From NCBI GenBank assembly GCA_030429565.1, contig JAUIFE010000009.1, forward strand, positions 186,001 to 250,000: 64,000 nucleotides of DNA, read 5' to 3'. Numbering within the stretch: position 1 is the first letter of the stretch; each line of letters opens with the position of its first letter. The notes under the pieces were generated by a model that was not told where the DNA came from, made no database searches, and saw only the letters and a list, made by a program, of their open reading frames with translations. The translations under genes were made by a program, and so were the position numbers. The DNA is from Holophagae bacterium. Lineage in GTDB: Bacteria; Acidobacteriota; Holophagae; Acanthopleuribacterales; Acanthopleuribacteraceae. This document shows positions 1-9,462 of this stretch, piece by piece.

Positions 1-157
1 CGGTTTCGACGGCGAGGTTGAGCGCATTACCTTGCGCTGGCCGCTTTTTCCCGGTTCGAATGAGCCTTATTACCGTTTCGGGATTCCCGCGCAACACGTT
101 CACGTGTTCGTCGGTGTTTATACCCACCAAGTCCATACCGCGCCCTTGAATCACTAA
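1..157 (+). CDS. C-terminal end of an unidentified protein (partial)
   Basis: The window opens inside a reading frame (first full codon at 2) that stays open for 51 codons to the TAA at 155-157. The peptide ends in YTHQVHTAPLNH and is rich in aromatic and histidine residues. No family could be recognised from this fragment. A hairpin followed by a T-run about 50 bases after the stop supports this being the real 3' end of a transcript. Confidence 0.5.
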   Translation, partial: GFDGEVERITLRWPLFPGSNEPYYRFGIPAQHVHVFVGVYTHQVHTAPLNH

Positions 158-205
158 GCTGCACGCCGTTTTGACCTTTTCAGAACGGTTGCGGCCGATG
201 GTAAC

Positions 206-237
206 GGCCTCGCTTCGGCGGGGCCTCACTTATTTTT
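206..237 (+). terminator. Rho-independent terminator-like hairpin
   Basis: GGCCTCGC and GCGGGGCC pair across a TTCG tetraloop (206-225), with one G-T wobble. The sequence then runs into TCACTTATTTTT. It lies about 50 bases after the truncated gene at the window edge and would end that transcript. Confidence 0.5.
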
Positions 238-606
238 GGCGCCGCCTTGCCGATGTTTGAATTGGATGCACTAAAAACTAAACTAAGCGATTCTTGGCGG
301 CGAAATCGCCCAACCTGTGGGCTGCAACATCTCGCAAAAATGCTCACCGTGCTTGCTAGTACGCCTCCGCTTTTTCCAACATGTTTCGCTCCAATAGTTT
401 GAGCGATTTCTTCCACCCGAATCGCTCAGTTTAGGTAAAACCCTTACGGCCGCTTCTTCGTAAGAATCATCGTTTCGCATTTGCATTCATGACTCGATGT
501 ATGTTTCCTCGTTTGCGCCCCAGTGGTGATTCGGCTGTTGCCGTTACTTTGGTCGGGCGCCGCGTTGGAAGCACGACAGCACTCGTTTGACGGAGGTTAA
601 GTTACG
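238..606. other. Gene-free stretch before the first propeller gene
   Basis: No convincing gene was found. Two overlapping minus-strand frames (180-416 and 283-486) have low-complexity translations and no ribosome-binding site. A GGAGG at about 592-596 belongs to the gene starting at 607. Confidence 0.5.
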
Positions 607-1917
607 ATGCCACCAATTCATCGTTTCCGCGTTTTGTTATTAAGTTGTCTCTTGCTAAGTTTTAGCGTCACAGCCCTGGCTGCAGGTAAAGCCGATAAAG
701 CGGGTGCCTGGCCCCAATGGCGTGGTCCCCAGCGTGACGGCATTAGCCCTGCCGGCAAACTCATTCAATCCTGGCCCGAAGGCGGGCCCAAGCTCCTTTG
801 GCGCAGTACCGGCTTAGGTGCCGGCTACAGTTCATTGGCCGTCGTTGGCGACGCCGTTTACACCATGGGCGATGACGGCGGTTTCCAATACGTCGTTGCC
901 GCATCCAGTAAAGACGGTAAAGTTTTATGGCGCACCAAAGTTGGTTCTGAATGGGTCGATCAATTCGGGGGCGCGCGTTCAACGCCGACCTACGACGACG
1001 GCCGCATTTACGCCATTTCGACCGAAGGTTTGTTGGTCTGCCTCGCTGCCAAAGACGGCAAAGAGGTATGGCGCAAAGATTTGCCCAAAACCTACGGCGC
1101 CCGCATGGCCGCCGGCAACAATTACGAGTGGAAGTTCTCCGAATCGCCGCTCGTTGATGGTGACCGCGTTTTGGTCACGCCCGGCATGCCCGACGCGGCA
1201 CTGGTCGCGCTCAACAAAAAAACCGGTGAGGAAATTTGGCGTTCACAGTACACCTACACCGGCGAGAAAGGCGACGACGGCGCCGCTTACTCTTCCGTTG
1301 TGGTTTCCCACGGCGCGGGCGTCAAGCAATACGTCCAACTGATGGGTCGCGGCATCATGGGTTTTGACGCCAAAGACGGCGCCTTCTTGTGGAGCTATGA
1401 CCGTATTTGCAACAAGGTCGCAAATATCCCCACACCGGTCATCGACGGCGATCACATTTTCACCTCAACCGGTTATGGGACGGGCAGCGCGCTTTTGAAG
1501 TTGGTCAAACGCGACGGCGGTGTAGCCGCTGAGGAAGTCTACTTCCTGCCAGGTAACGAGCTGCAAAACCACCACGGCGGCATCATTTTACACAAAGGCA
1601 ACCTGTACCTGGGCAACGCCCACAACAAGGGTTTTCCCGTGTGTGTCGATCTCAAAACCGGCAAGAAGAAGTGGGGCCCCGAGCGCAACGACGGCAAGGG
1701 TTCAGCCGCCATTTCCATGGCTGACGGTCACCTTTATTTCCGTTATCAAAACGGTTTGATGGTGTTGATTGAAGCCACGCCCGAAGGCTACAAAGAAAAA
1801 GGCAAGTTCATGATTCCCGATGTGGGCAACTTCAGTTGGTCGCATCCGGTGATTGCCTACAACAAGCTGTATCTGCGTGAGCAGGGCAACCTGTTTTGTT
1901 ACGAAATTCTGCGCTAG
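607..1917 (+). CDS. Exported PQQ-type beta-propeller protein
   Basis: A 436-residue protein starting with a clear signal peptide (about residues 1-26, ending ALAA), so it is exported. The rest is a repeated outer-membrane-assembly/PQQ-like propeller: several blades carry the W-x-L or DGKVLWR / TGEEIWR / TGKKKWG type motif. WPQWRGPQRDG after the signal peptide is typical of the PQQ-binding-like repeat family common in Planctomycetes and Acidobacteria. There is no evidence of a dehydrogenase active site, so a scaffold or unknown periplasmic role is more likely than an enzyme. GGAGG precedes the ATG by 10 bases. A paralogue of the same architecture lies at 3989-5224 on the other strand. Confidence 0.8.
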   Translation: MPPIHRFRVLLLSCLLLSFSVTALAAGKADKAGAWPQWRGPQRDGISPAGKLIQSWPEGGPKLLWRSTGLGAGYSSLAVVGDAVYTMGDDGGFQYVVAASSKDGKVLWRTKVGSEWVDQFGGARSTPTYDDGRIYAISTEGLLVCLAAKDGKEVWRKDLPKTYGARMAAGNNYEWKFSESPLVDGDRVLVTPGMPDAALVALNKKTGEEIWRSQYTYTGEKGDDGAAYSSVVVSHGAGVKQYVQLMGRGIMGFDAKDGAFLWSYDRICNKVANIPTPVIDGDHIFTSTGYGTGSALLKLVKRDGGVAAEEVYFLPGNELQNHHGGIILHKGNLYLGNAHNKGFPVCVDLKTGKKKWGPERNDGKGSAAISMADGHLYFRYQNGLMVLIEATPEGYKEKGKFMIPDVGNFSWSHPVIAYNKLYLREQGNLFCYEILR

Positions 1918-1954
1918 CCGACGCGTGACCTCGGCTAGGGCCTGACAGTGATCC

Positions 1955-1993
1955 AACCCCGGCCGTCGCTTTTGTGAGCGGCGCGTCGGGGTT
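1955..1993 (+). terminator. Weak terminator-like hairpin
   Basis: AACCCCG (1955-1961) and CGGGGTT (1987-1993) pair, with further GC pairing inside around a TTTTGTGA loop. Only a short T-run follows. It lies 37 bases after the propeller gene stop. Confidence 0.4.
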
Positions 1994-2384
1994 TCTGCTG
2001 TTGGTGTGGCTCACCACACGATCACAAAAGGACCGCAGTGTGCCACTGTTTCGGCGTATCGCGGAGGCGCTGCGAATCGTGAAAAAGTAGGTCGGCCAAG
2101 GCTTTGCCGAGTGCTGTGTGGGTGCGCACCGATGGTGCGTTGCGGCGTTTTTTTTCGAAAAAGGCCAACAGTCTTGATAGAATACCGTTTCAGAGCCACA
2201 TTCATTCCCGACTTCATGGAATGATTTTTGTTGTGCAGGGCGGCTTAGTCGGCATGAGAACCCTACCTAGTCCGCGCGCAAACACGGCCGCGTTTTTTTG
2301 GCGCAATGGTCGCGATTTTGCGCTATCGGTGTAAGGTTCGCGGGCGTGCGCTACCCGTCACATTCGATACTTTCCGAGGGTGAC
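1994..2384. other. Gene-free stretch
   Basis: Nothing coding could be supported between the first propeller gene and the DUF2007-type gene. It contains an 8-T run at about 2148-2155. The ATG at 2298 in frame with the next gene has no ribosome-binding site and would add 29 residues unlike the family. Confidence 0.4.
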
Positions 2385-2792
2385 ATGTATAAAATCCACG
2401 CCACCAATGATTTCTCAGAGCTACGCTATCTACAAAGCTTGCTCGACGCCAAACATATTGAGTATTTAACCAAAGACGAACATTTAATGGGACTGGGTGC
2501 CGCCGCCGGTCAAGTGCCCGCGCATCGCTGTCCCATGGAAGTGTACATCGTCCGCCAAGACCAGTTGGAAACCGCCAAAAAATTGGTGCGGCGCGCCACC
2601 GCCAAGGTTTCGATTGTGCTCGAATCTTGGACATGCAGCCATTGCGGCGAAGAACTGGAAGGCCAGTTTAGCGCTTGCTGGAAGTGTTCCACCTATCGTT
2701 ACCAGCCAAAGGGGCCCAATGGACCGACCACATCGGATGCGGCCGGTCCCAAAAGAAAAGCAGGGCCGGGAGCTACAGAAAAGGCCGGTTAA
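2385..2792 (+). CDS. DUF2007-type protein with C-terminal zinc ribbon
   Basis: A 135-residue cytoplasmic protein. The first ~75 residues resemble the DUF2007 putative signal-transducing domain (start MYKIHATNDFSELRYLQSLL, then an ID/VYIVRQDQLETAKKL pattern). Two CxxC pairs follow (CSHCG and CWKCS), forming a likely zinc ribbon, and then a basic, low-complexity tail. I chose the ATG at 2385 because GAGGG stands 6-10 bases upstream and the protein then begins like its family. The stop TAA overlaps the stop of the convergent minus-strand gene (both within TTAA at 2789-2792). Function is unknown. Confidence 0.7.
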   Translation: MYKIHATNDFSELRYLQSLLDAKHIEYLTKDEHLMGLGAAAGQVPAHRCPMEVYIVRQDQLETAKKLVRRATAKVSIVLESWTCSHCGEELEGQFSACWKCSTYRYQPKGPNGPTTSDAAGPKRKAGPGATEKAG

Positions 2793-3985
2793 TCGGCTTT
2801 GTGGTACTCGAGTTGGGTGTGAAGTTCCCAGGTTTTGCCGTCGTCGCGTGAGCTTTCCAATTCCAGCTTAAACGACGTGTCGTTGAGGTCTTTGAGGGTG
2901 ATGCGATCAACCACCGTGCGTTCGCCCATGGACCAGCCACTATTGGTTTCGCTGTTGTGCCATTGCCAACCGGCGTCGGTTTTAGCGCCGACGAGGATCG
3001 CCGTGTTGTTGGTGAAGCTGTCGGTTTGGACAATCGTCAACCGGTCGCGGCTGCGATCAAAACTATACTGTCGCAAGAAGTTGGCCGGGGTGACCTTGCC
3101 GTAAGCGATGGTTTCCTGGAGCAATTGGCCGTCCAACATCGGGGTGATAACCGCCTGCGTTTGTTCCTCTTGCCAGGGTTGACGCGGGCTTTGGCGCGTT
3201 TTAACCGCAACCTGCCAGGTTCCGCTTAATTGGTTTAGCGGTTGCAGCGCCGGCGCTTGCGGTCGGGAGAAAATGTCCGCCGCCAAAGCGGGATTGACCG
3301 TTACCTTGTGAACCTCGATGACACGGTGGCGTGTGTGGAATTCCGATTCAATGTGGTGCGGGATGACGAGTTCACCCACCTTGCGAAAGTCTTCGTACCA
3401 GGTGTTTTGAACTGCTGGACGACCGAATTCGGAACCCGTCGCCACCCGCGCAAAGGCAAAGTAGGTGGTGGGATCCAGGTACCAGGTTTCCACATGGCCG
3501 TGATCGTTTTTGAACTCAAACACCCAAGCCTCTTGACCGTCGAGTTCGCCTTTGCCTTTAAAGGTCATCGTCAAATCGTGGGCCGCTGTATCGAAGAAGG
3601 GTGTCGGCAGGTAGTGGTACATGTGTTGCCAAGTGCGGTCGACCGCGCTCATCGGTGTCACCCAGTCGAAACCGTACCAAGGGTTGAGCCACCAGGCTTG
3701 ATGGCCGTCAAAACCCATTTTCATCGGTTTATCACCCAATGTCCAGGTCATATGGAGCTTGTTGGGGCGGCTTTTTTGGAGCACGAACGGGTGGGTGATG
3801 CTGAAGCCGGTAAAGTCGCCTTCCAGTTGCAGGCTCGTCACTTTTTGCCAGGCCGCCTCACCGCCATGTGCTTTGCGGTGTGCCGCCACAATGTCCGCTT
3901 CCGTTTGCGCCCATAGCGAGGCGCTACCCAGCAACAGTGCGAAGAAGAGGCCCAGACGGCCTTTGGCTGTAATAAACCAATTCAT
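2789..3985 (-). CDS. Exported LolA-like / outer-membrane lipoprotein-sorting-like protein
   Basis: A 398-residue protein with an N-terminal signal peptide (about 1-26, ending LWAQ). Residues ~27-240 look like the LolA/LppX half-barrel fold seen in many periplasmic proteins: a start of IVAAHRKAHGGEAAWQKV, then alternating beta-strand text with GFDGHQAWW and TWYLDPTTY. A second domain of about 150 residues carries TPMLDGQLLQETIAYG and resembles DUF1579-type beta sheet proteins. It likely binds a lipid or hydrophobic ligand, but no substrate can be named. Its ribosome-binding site (GGGAGG) lies inside the last codons of the upstream propeller gene, 3 bases apart, so the two form an operon. Confidence 0.6.
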   Translation of the reverse strand: MNWFITAKGRLGLFFALLLGSASLWAQTEADIVAAHRKAHGGEAAWQKVTSLQLEGDFTGFSITHPFVLQKSRPNKLHMTWTLGDKPMKMGFDGHQAWWLNPWYGFDWVTPMSAVDRTWQHMYHYLPTPFFDTAAHDLTMTFKGKGELDGQEAWVFEFKNDHGHVETWYLDPTTYFAFARVATGSEFGRPAVQNTWYEDFRKVGELVIPHHIESEFHTRHRVIEVHKVTVNPALAADIFSRPQAPALQPLNQLSGTWQVAVKTRQSPRQPWQEEQTQAVITPMLDGQLLQETIAYGKVTPANFLRQYSFDRSRDRLTIVQTDSFTNNTAILVGAKTDAGWQWHNSETNSGWSMGERTVVDRITLKDLNDTSFKLELESSRDDGKTWELHTQLEYHKAD

Positions 3986-3988
3986 CGC

Positions 3989-5224
3989 TTAACCTCCCGA
4001 CGCCACGCGAATCGCCGTCATGTGGGTGCCGTTGCGCACCAACAATAGGCCCTGAACCAGTGACGGCGCCGTCCAGCATTTACCCTCGAGGATTTGGCTT
4101 TGACCAATTTCTTCGTATTTGTCGGGTTGCGCCTTCACCGCCGCCAACATGCCGCGATCACTGACGACCCACAGCTTACCGTCGGCCATAATTAAGGAAC
4201 CTTTGCCGAAGCCGCGTTTGGCCCACTTGGTTTTGCCGTCTTCGACCGCAATGCACTTTAGCGTGGCGTTGTCGAAGCCATAGATGTGTTTGCCGTCGCT
4301 CACCGAGGCGTTGAAGTGGTTTTTCATGGAACGGCTGCGCCACAGTTCCTTGACCACGACCGGGTCCGCGCCGGCATCGATTTCCAGCATTAAGCCGCCG
4401 ACATCGCCGGAGGCCGAGACAAAAATGCGGTTTGGACTGAGGTAAAGTGGGTTGGCGACGCCGGCGCCGGTCCATTCTTTTTGCCAGAGCACGTTGCCCG
4501 CCGGATCGAGGGCGCTTAATTTGGGACCGCTGAGCACGACGTACTGATGCTTTTTATCGAGGTCGATCGCAAGCGGTGAGATGTAGCCGTTGCCGGCCGG
4601 CACCTTGCGCCATTGTTCGCTACCGTCTTTGAGGCTGAGGGCGAGAAAGCCGTTTTCTTTTTGGCCGGGCAAGTCAATCAGCACGTTGCCGCCGTCGATC
4701 AGGGGCGAACTGGAAAAACCAAAACGCGGCACGGTGGTGTTTTCGTGATCTTTGACCAAGTCTTTTTCCCATAGGAGTTTGCCGTTTTTCAGCGCGACAC
4801 AAACCAAGCGGCCGTAGGAACTGAGTGCCACCACCTTACCGTCGGCCAGCGACGGCGTGGAACGGGGGCCGTTGCCGAACTCGTTGACAAACTCTTTGCC
4901 GAGCGCCAAACGCCACAGTTCTTTGCCGTTTTTGAGGTTGAAAGCGGCCAAATATTCTTGGCGCGCCTCTTCCGGGCCGTCGCCGAGCATGGTTACCAGT
5001 TTGTTTTTGTCGACGGCAATACCGCTGAAACCCGAGCCGACGGGGACGTTCCACACAATTTCAGGGCCATTTTCCGGCCAGGTTTTAAGTAAACCCGCTT
5101 GGTCGGATGCGCCGTTTTGGGCGGGTCCGCGAAATTGCGGCCAGTTGTCGGCCGCCTGCAGGGTTGCCAAACAACAGGCGACCAATAGCACGCCTGTGAT
5201 TCGCAAGATTCGTTGGCTGTTCAT
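3989..5224 (-). CDS. Exported PQQ-type beta-propeller protein
   Basis: A 411-residue paralogue of the protein at 607-1917. It has a signal peptide (about 1-25), then WPQFRGPAQNGASDQ, followed by propeller blades (NGKELWRLALG, NGKLLWEKDL, DGSEQWRKV, AGNVLWQKEW, DGKTKWAKRG). The ATG at 5224 is 13 bases from GGAGG. The in-frame TTG two codons upstream (5230) has a better 7-base spacing and may be the true start. It is the first gene of a two-gene operon with the LolA-like protein. Several related proteins in one neighbourhood suggest a local expansion of periplasmic propellers. Function is not known. Confidence 0.78.
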   Translation of the reverse strand: MNSQRILRITGVLLVACCLATLQAADNWPQFRGPAQNGASDQAGLLKTWPENGPEIVWNVPVGSGFSGIAVDKNKLVTMLGDGPEEARQEYLAAFNLKNGKELWRLALGKEFVNEFGNGPRSTPSLADGKVVALSSYGRLVCVALKNGKLLWEKDLVKDHENTTVPRFGFSSSPLIDGGNVLIDLPGQKENGFLALSLKDGSEQWRKVPAGNGYISPLAIDLDKKHQYVVLSGPKLSALDPAGNVLWQKEWTGAGVANPLYLSPNRIFVSASGDVGGLMLEIDAGADPVVVKELWRSRSMKNHFNASVSDGKHIYGFDNATLKCIAVEDGKTKWAKRGFGKGSLIMADGKLWVVSDRGMLAAVKAQPDKYEEIGQSQILEGKCWTAPSLVQGLLLVRNGTHMTAIRVASGG

Positions 5225-5591
5225 GTACAAAAGAATACCTCCACGCGAAGAAGAATTGAAAGCGATCGGCGGCACCGACCCTGAGGCAACATGTCGAAAG
5301 GCCAAGCGGTATCGCGTGGGTGGTTGTCACGCCAGGGGCGGCGCGACGCATCATCGACGAAAAAGTTGGTGTGCCGCATCGGAAAGAAATGACAATGGGA
5401 TACCGTTTCTAACCGCGTAAAAAATCGGGGTAAAAGATCAAATCTCTTTTACCATATTCGCGTGATAAAGGTTTCAAAGGTGAGCGCGGCTCGCCGAAAG
5501 GGTTTGGTTGGGGAACCCGACTACCTAGAAAAAAACGGCCCCGTTACCGAGGCCGTTCGCTGTGATTGCTTTCTTTTCTGTGGTTGCTTTT
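5225..5591. other. Intergenic stretch between two minus-strand operons
   Basis: No gene is seen. The stretch holds the terminator of the downstream-reading exported-paralogue operon (5534-5557) and the promoter region of the propeller/LolA-like operon. No clear promoter boxes could be fixed. Confidence 0.45.
5534..5557 (-). terminator. Rho-independent terminator of the paralogue operon
   Basis: Read on the minus strand, AACGGCC and GGCCGTT pair (with further GC pairs inside) and are followed by a run of seven T. It sits 35 bases after the stop of the gene ending at 5592. Confidence 0.75.
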
Positions 5592-6968
5592 TTATTGAGG
5601 ACAGATCTCTATCGTTGCAACCGGGGCGATCTGTTCACCTATCTTGTTTTCGTAAGGACCGCAGAAGGTTTCCTGATCGCCGCGCGGCGTTTGGTTGCCA
5701 CTTAAGGCGTAGTCGGTGTTAAACACCGTCAGGTGACAGGCTACCGGACCGGTGAAGGTCGTGTCCGTCAAGACGGCCGTCAGTGAAAGGTTGTAGGTGT
5801 CGGTTCGGAATCCACTGTAGATCTGAGCCTCGCGGGCATACCAGGTTTCACCCACCTGAAAGAGCTGATCGCGGTCGGCGAAGGCCGTTAAGAAAAGCTC
5901 GCCACCGAAAACGTCCGCTGCCAGCAGCACGGTATTGCGTCGGTAACTGACCGATGCCCCATCGGCGAAGTTGCCCTGGTCGTCCGTGTAAACGGCAAAC
6001 CCAACCCCGCTGTCGACGTCAAACGCGGCGTGGTAGCGATCACTGCGCTGATACTGGAAACGGCAGGTGGGATCGGTGATAACCCATGAAGTGGTGAAGG
6101 CTTGGGGTTCCGAGCCGGGTGTGGCACAGACCGTGGTCGGTTCGACCGTTGCGTGGAAGGAACAGAGCCTATCAAAGGATCTTCCAATGATGGCCTCGCC
6201 CGTGAAGCCCAATGGGAAATTCGCGAGTTGGGCGCTGTCCGGTGCTGTTTCCCGGCGCAGCACCGTATCGGCCGGGACGCGGTGAACGGCGACCTGGGCA
6301 TAAATGCGCTGGTTGGCTTGGTAACCCGTACTTTCGATCCAAGCATGGCGAAGATCCATGCAGCTCATGACCGAGACGGCCGGTCCCAAACCGTCCGCGA
6401 CTTGGCGGGTGGGGTAGGGCAGATTGGCTTTATTTTCGAAATAAAGATCCTCTGTTCGACTGTTTTGATCGACATCGGTACCGACCTCGAAGAAGACAGG
6501 GGAACGGGCTTCGATGGGCGCCGGGGACGCCCACGACTCGATCCACGTGTCTGTTGCGCGCTGGACACGCAACCAGAAGCCGGTTTCACCGGCGACCCAA
6601 CGCACCACCGCGAGTGTATCTTGCGGTGCCGTGCAGTGCACGAATTCCGGTATGTCGTCCCTGATGTACAAGGGCAGGTAGATCGGTTGGTTTTGGCGGT
6701 TCTGGTCGGGTAAGTCCAGATCCACTAAGGTTTGTGATAACGTCGCCCCGGAACTCAGGGAAACGTAGATAAAAACTGGGTTGTCCGGTGTGGCGTCGGA
6801 AAAGGCCGGTTGCTTGAGTGCGAATCGAATTCTGCCGCCGCGTTCGTTAAAACCATCGGGGCTGACATCACGGGCCGTGCTACTCAGGTCCGATGCCCAG
6901 CCGGCGACGGTGAAGAGCAGCAACGCCGCGGTGGCGATGACGGTGAATTTGGGTCTGCGCTTGATCAT
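5592..6968 (-). CDS. Exported paralogue B, unknown function
   Basis: A 458-residue protein starting MIKRRPKF, with a signal peptide (hydrophobic stretch to GWAS). Its first half matches the neighbour at 6965-8986 in order and spacing: both have a Q-x-LVDLDLP / ETLVDIDLP motif, then HQPIYLPL / QPIYLPLY, then DTLAVVRWVAGE / DTLAIVRWVAGE. The second half is rich in cysteine and beta strands, suggesting a secreted or surface protein with disulfides. AGGAGG stands 5 bases from the ATG. The start overlaps the stop of the upstream gene (ATGA), so translation is coupled. I do not recognise the family. Confidence 0.7.
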   Translation of the reverse strand: MIKRRPKFTVIATAALLLFTVAGWASDLSSTARDVSPDGFNERGGRIRFALKQPAFSDATPDNPVFIYVSLSSGATLSQTLVDLDLPDQNRQNQPIYLPLYIRDDIPEFVHCTAPQDTLAVVRWVAGETGFWLRVQRATDTWIESWASPAPIEARSPVFFEVGTDVDQNSRTEDLYFENKANLPYPTRQVADGLGPAVSVMSCMDLRHAWIESTGYQANQRIYAQVAVHRVPADTVLRRETAPDSAQLANFPLGFTGEAIIGRSFDRLCSFHATVEPTTVCATPGSEPQAFTTSWVITDPTCRFQYQRSDRYHAAFDVDSGVGFAVYTDDQGNFADGASVSYRRNTVLLAADVFGGELFLTAFADRDQLFQVGETWYAREAQIYSGFRTDTYNLSLTAVLTDTTFTGPVACHLTVFNTDYALSGNQTPRGDQETFCGPYENKIGEQIAPVATIEICPQ

Positions 6969-8986
6969 TGGCGTCCTCCTTTTGCGGCGTCGGTGCAGAT
7001 GTCGTAAGGCGCTTGTGGGGTGCCCATTTGGTTGATCACCGCCACCAAGCGCAACACATCTGACCGCGATTGCGCCGGCCATTCTGACACTTGCCCATAA
7101 AAGGTGCCGTTCCCCTGGGCGTTCACCAACATTTCGGTATCGATATCCTCGAAACGTTGCGCTAAGAAATCGAGGGCCGTACAGGTCGCTGCATTATCGC
7201 GAAGGCGGTTGCCGCGCAGATCCAAATAGGCGCCTGCTTCGCTCAGCAGACGGTCGTAGTTGGTCAAAACGGTCACACCTTCCAGTTGGTTGTTGCGTAA
7301 ATCCAGACGCGTCAGTGTGTCCAATTCGGGCAGCGCCGCTTCGGTTAGCAGGTTATCGGCGGCATTCAGGCTCCGCAGTTCGGTCAGGTGTTGCAAACCC
7401 TGCAAGCTGACGATGCCCATGGCGCTGACATCGAGTGCCGTGATAAACGCGGCCTCTTCGAAGCTCAACCAGCCGTTTTGGTCGCTGTCATAATCCGCGA
7501 GGATTGCCGCGCTGAGCGTGGCGTCCTCGAATTGAACAACCGTGCAGGGCACTGCCTCGAACAGCGGCTCAAATCGAAGGTTCGCGCTGAGGCTGTTTTG
7601 GCGGCCGCAATCGCTCGCCTGTCCCTGGTCCTCGAACGGCGCGATGAAACTGGGTTCGCTGATTTGGCCGGGTGCGAAGACACTGATTTGGGGCGTTGCC
7701 GCCGTTTCGTCCGGTGCGCCGAGAAAGACATTGGTCATTTGCAGCTCAATGTCCGACAGAAGCGCGCCGTCGATCAGGATGTTGGCTGATTCGCTCAAGG
7801 CACCCTGATCGAATTCGTGGATGTCGGCCGCATGACACCAAGCTTGGGTGATGCCGTTGCCTGCTAGCGCATCCGGCGCCAGCAAAAAGCTGTCGGTTAC
7901 GCCGGTGAGGTGTTCAGCCGAAAGGGGTTGGTTGTTTGGATCGCGTGCGATATTAAATCCGACTGATTGGTCCAGAAAACGGATGCGCACACGCTGCAGT
8001 CCTTCGCTGCCGGCGTTGCATGTTGCACTGAGGCGGATCCGACTTGTCGCCTCTTGCAATCTGCTGTCGCAGATGGGCACTGTCGGGCGCATCAACAGGG
8101 TTGCGTCCAGCGCGCAATTGGACGGACGAGCCAGGTGGCGTTGCAATGAAAGCGGGGGCGTGTCGTCCTCGGGAAAGAGGTTGCGTCCCACGTCAATCGC
8201 CGCCGGCGATGCGGCCGAGGTGACACCCTCACTCGCCTGGAAGAAGGTGGTGGCAAAGAAGGTCGCCTGGCGCGCCAAGGGGCCGTTCTCTACCAACGCG
8301 CTGGTGAACAAGTCGCCGCAGAGTAGGGTCGACACGGCATGCGCTTGGTCGGGTTGGCCGGGGTTGGTGGTGGCCGCCGGCAGGTTGGCCGCACCCGCCA
8401 CATAAAGCGGCGCCAAGTGGGCCCATGTCGCCGGCGCCGAACTGCCGAGCCAAAAATAGACCGCGAGGGCTTCGCTGGGGGCGAAGGTGAGGGTTTCGTC
8501 CAGTTGAATCCAATTCGAGCTGGTCTGTGAAATGCTTAGCCAGATCTGGTCTTCACCGGCAACCCAACGCACAATCGCCAACGTATCCGGTGCGGCACCG
8601 ATGCTGAGGTCGTTGACCCTGCCGGAAAGCACCAACGGCAGGTAAATCGGTTGGTGGACGCGCTGTTCCGCCGGCAGGTCGATATCGACCAAGGTCTCTG
8701 CCAAACGCACACCTTGGGTTAATTGAATTCTTATAAATATGGGGTTATCGGCGTCGGCGTCCGCAAAGACATCGCCGGCGATAAGACCCTGAATATAGCC
8801 GAGGTCGGCAAGCGGTGCCTGACCGTCGATGTTGCCGCTTTGATTGGAAAAGCGCAGCGTTTCCGGGCGGCTCTGTGCCTGCAGCAGGCCTAAAAAGGTG
8901 AGGACGCTCAGACAAAAGAGGACTTTCGAGACGCACTTTGCCCTGCCGGTGCCCTGACCGGCCAAACAAATACTGATCGTAGTCAT
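6965..8986 (-). CDS. Exported paralogue A with EF-hand-like and leucine-rich segment
   Basis: A 673-residue protein beginning MTTISICLAG, with a signal sequence (FCLSVLTFLGLLQAQ). The N-terminal ~200 residues are paralogous to the next gene. At about residue 510 comes DYDSDQNGWLSFEEA, a typical calcium-binding EF-hand/dockerin-like loop. It is followed directly by leucine-rich repeats (LTELRSLNAADNLL, LTRLDLRNNQL, YLDLRGNRL). Calcium-dependent adhesion or protein binding at the surface is a reasonable inference, not shown. AAAGGA lies 6 bases before the chosen ATG at 8986, which is better placed than the upstream start at 9007. First gene of a two-gene operon. Confidence 0.7.
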   Translation of the reverse strand: MTTISICLAGQGTGRAKCVSKVLFCLSVLTFLGLLQAQSRPETLRFSNQSGNIDGQAPLADLGYIQGLIAGDVFADADADNPIFIRIQLTQGVRLAETLVDIDLPAEQRVHQPIYLPLVLSGRVNDLSIGAAPDTLAIVRWVAGEDQIWLSISQTSSNWIQLDETLTFAPSEALAVYFWLGSSAPATWAHLAPLYVAGAANLPAATTNPGQPDQAHAVSTLLCGDLFTSALVENGPLARQATFFATTFFQASEGVTSAASPAAIDVGRNLFPEDDTPPLSLQRHLARPSNCALDATLLMRPTVPICDSRLQEATSRIRLSATCNAGSEGLQRVRIRFLDQSVGFNIARDPNNQPLSAEHLTGVTDSFLLAPDALAGNGITQAWCHAADIHEFDQGALSESANILIDGALLSDIELQMTNVFLGAPDETAATPQISVFAPGQISEPSFIAPFEDQGQASDCGRQNSLSANLRFEPLFEAVPCTVVQFEDATLSAAILADYDSDQNGWLSFEEAAFITALDVSAMGIVSLQGLQHLTELRSLNAADNLLTEAALPELDTLTRLDLRNNQLEGVTVLTNYDRLLSEAGAYLDLRGNRLRDNAATCTALDFLAQRFEDIDTEMLVNAQGNGTFYGQVSEWPAQSRSDVLRLVAVINQMGTPQAPYDICTDAAKGGRQ

Positions 8987-9225
8987 GTCGATTCCTTTAA
9001 TTATCAAAAATAGGAACAGAAAGAGCGCTAAAGAAAGGAGAGATGCCTAGAGATAGAAATCAAAAATAGGTGCGGCGATGCTCGTATATCGTTGCGCAAG
9101 GGCGTGGCACCCGTCGGCCGGCGTTGGGGGACGATGGGTCCGGATTCAACCAGGCCGATGGTGAAACACGCTTTTGGGGCAAACACAGAGACGGTTTGAA
9201 CATCATTTAGCGGGCGAGAACCAGG

Positions 9226-9255
9226 TGTCACGGCTTAAATAGATACGCCGTGACA
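9226..9255. repeat. Inverted repeat, 9-bp arms, with flanking direct repeat
   Basis: TGTCACGGC (9226-9234) pairs with GCCGTGACA (9247-9255) around a 12-base AT-rich spacer. The word AGGTGTCA also occurs directly repeated on both sides. It lies about 240 bases upstream of the paralogue operon and could be an operator. Confidence 0.6.
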
Positions 9256-9462
9256 GGTGTCAAGAGAAGGACTCGCCACAGATTTGCCGACACGTTGTAC
9301 CAGGGCGATGGGTTCATAAATTAAGGGTCATCTGAAAATAAAATTTGACCGTTCAGTCTCGTTTTTTTGGAGACACGGCGATTGAAACAACTTTGTCTCG
9401 TGCTCTTTTTGCTTAAGTCGCCTGGGTTGAGCAACAAAGATCCAAAAAAGAAGGGATCCTTC

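Noticed and set aside
283..486. 67-residue minus-strand frame
   Set aside because: No ribosome-binding site and no recognised family; its frame does not continue into the neighbouring sequence.
3242..3916. 224-residue plus-strand frame
   Set aside because: Lies entirely opposite the LolA-like gene, which has the signal peptide and ribosome-binding site.
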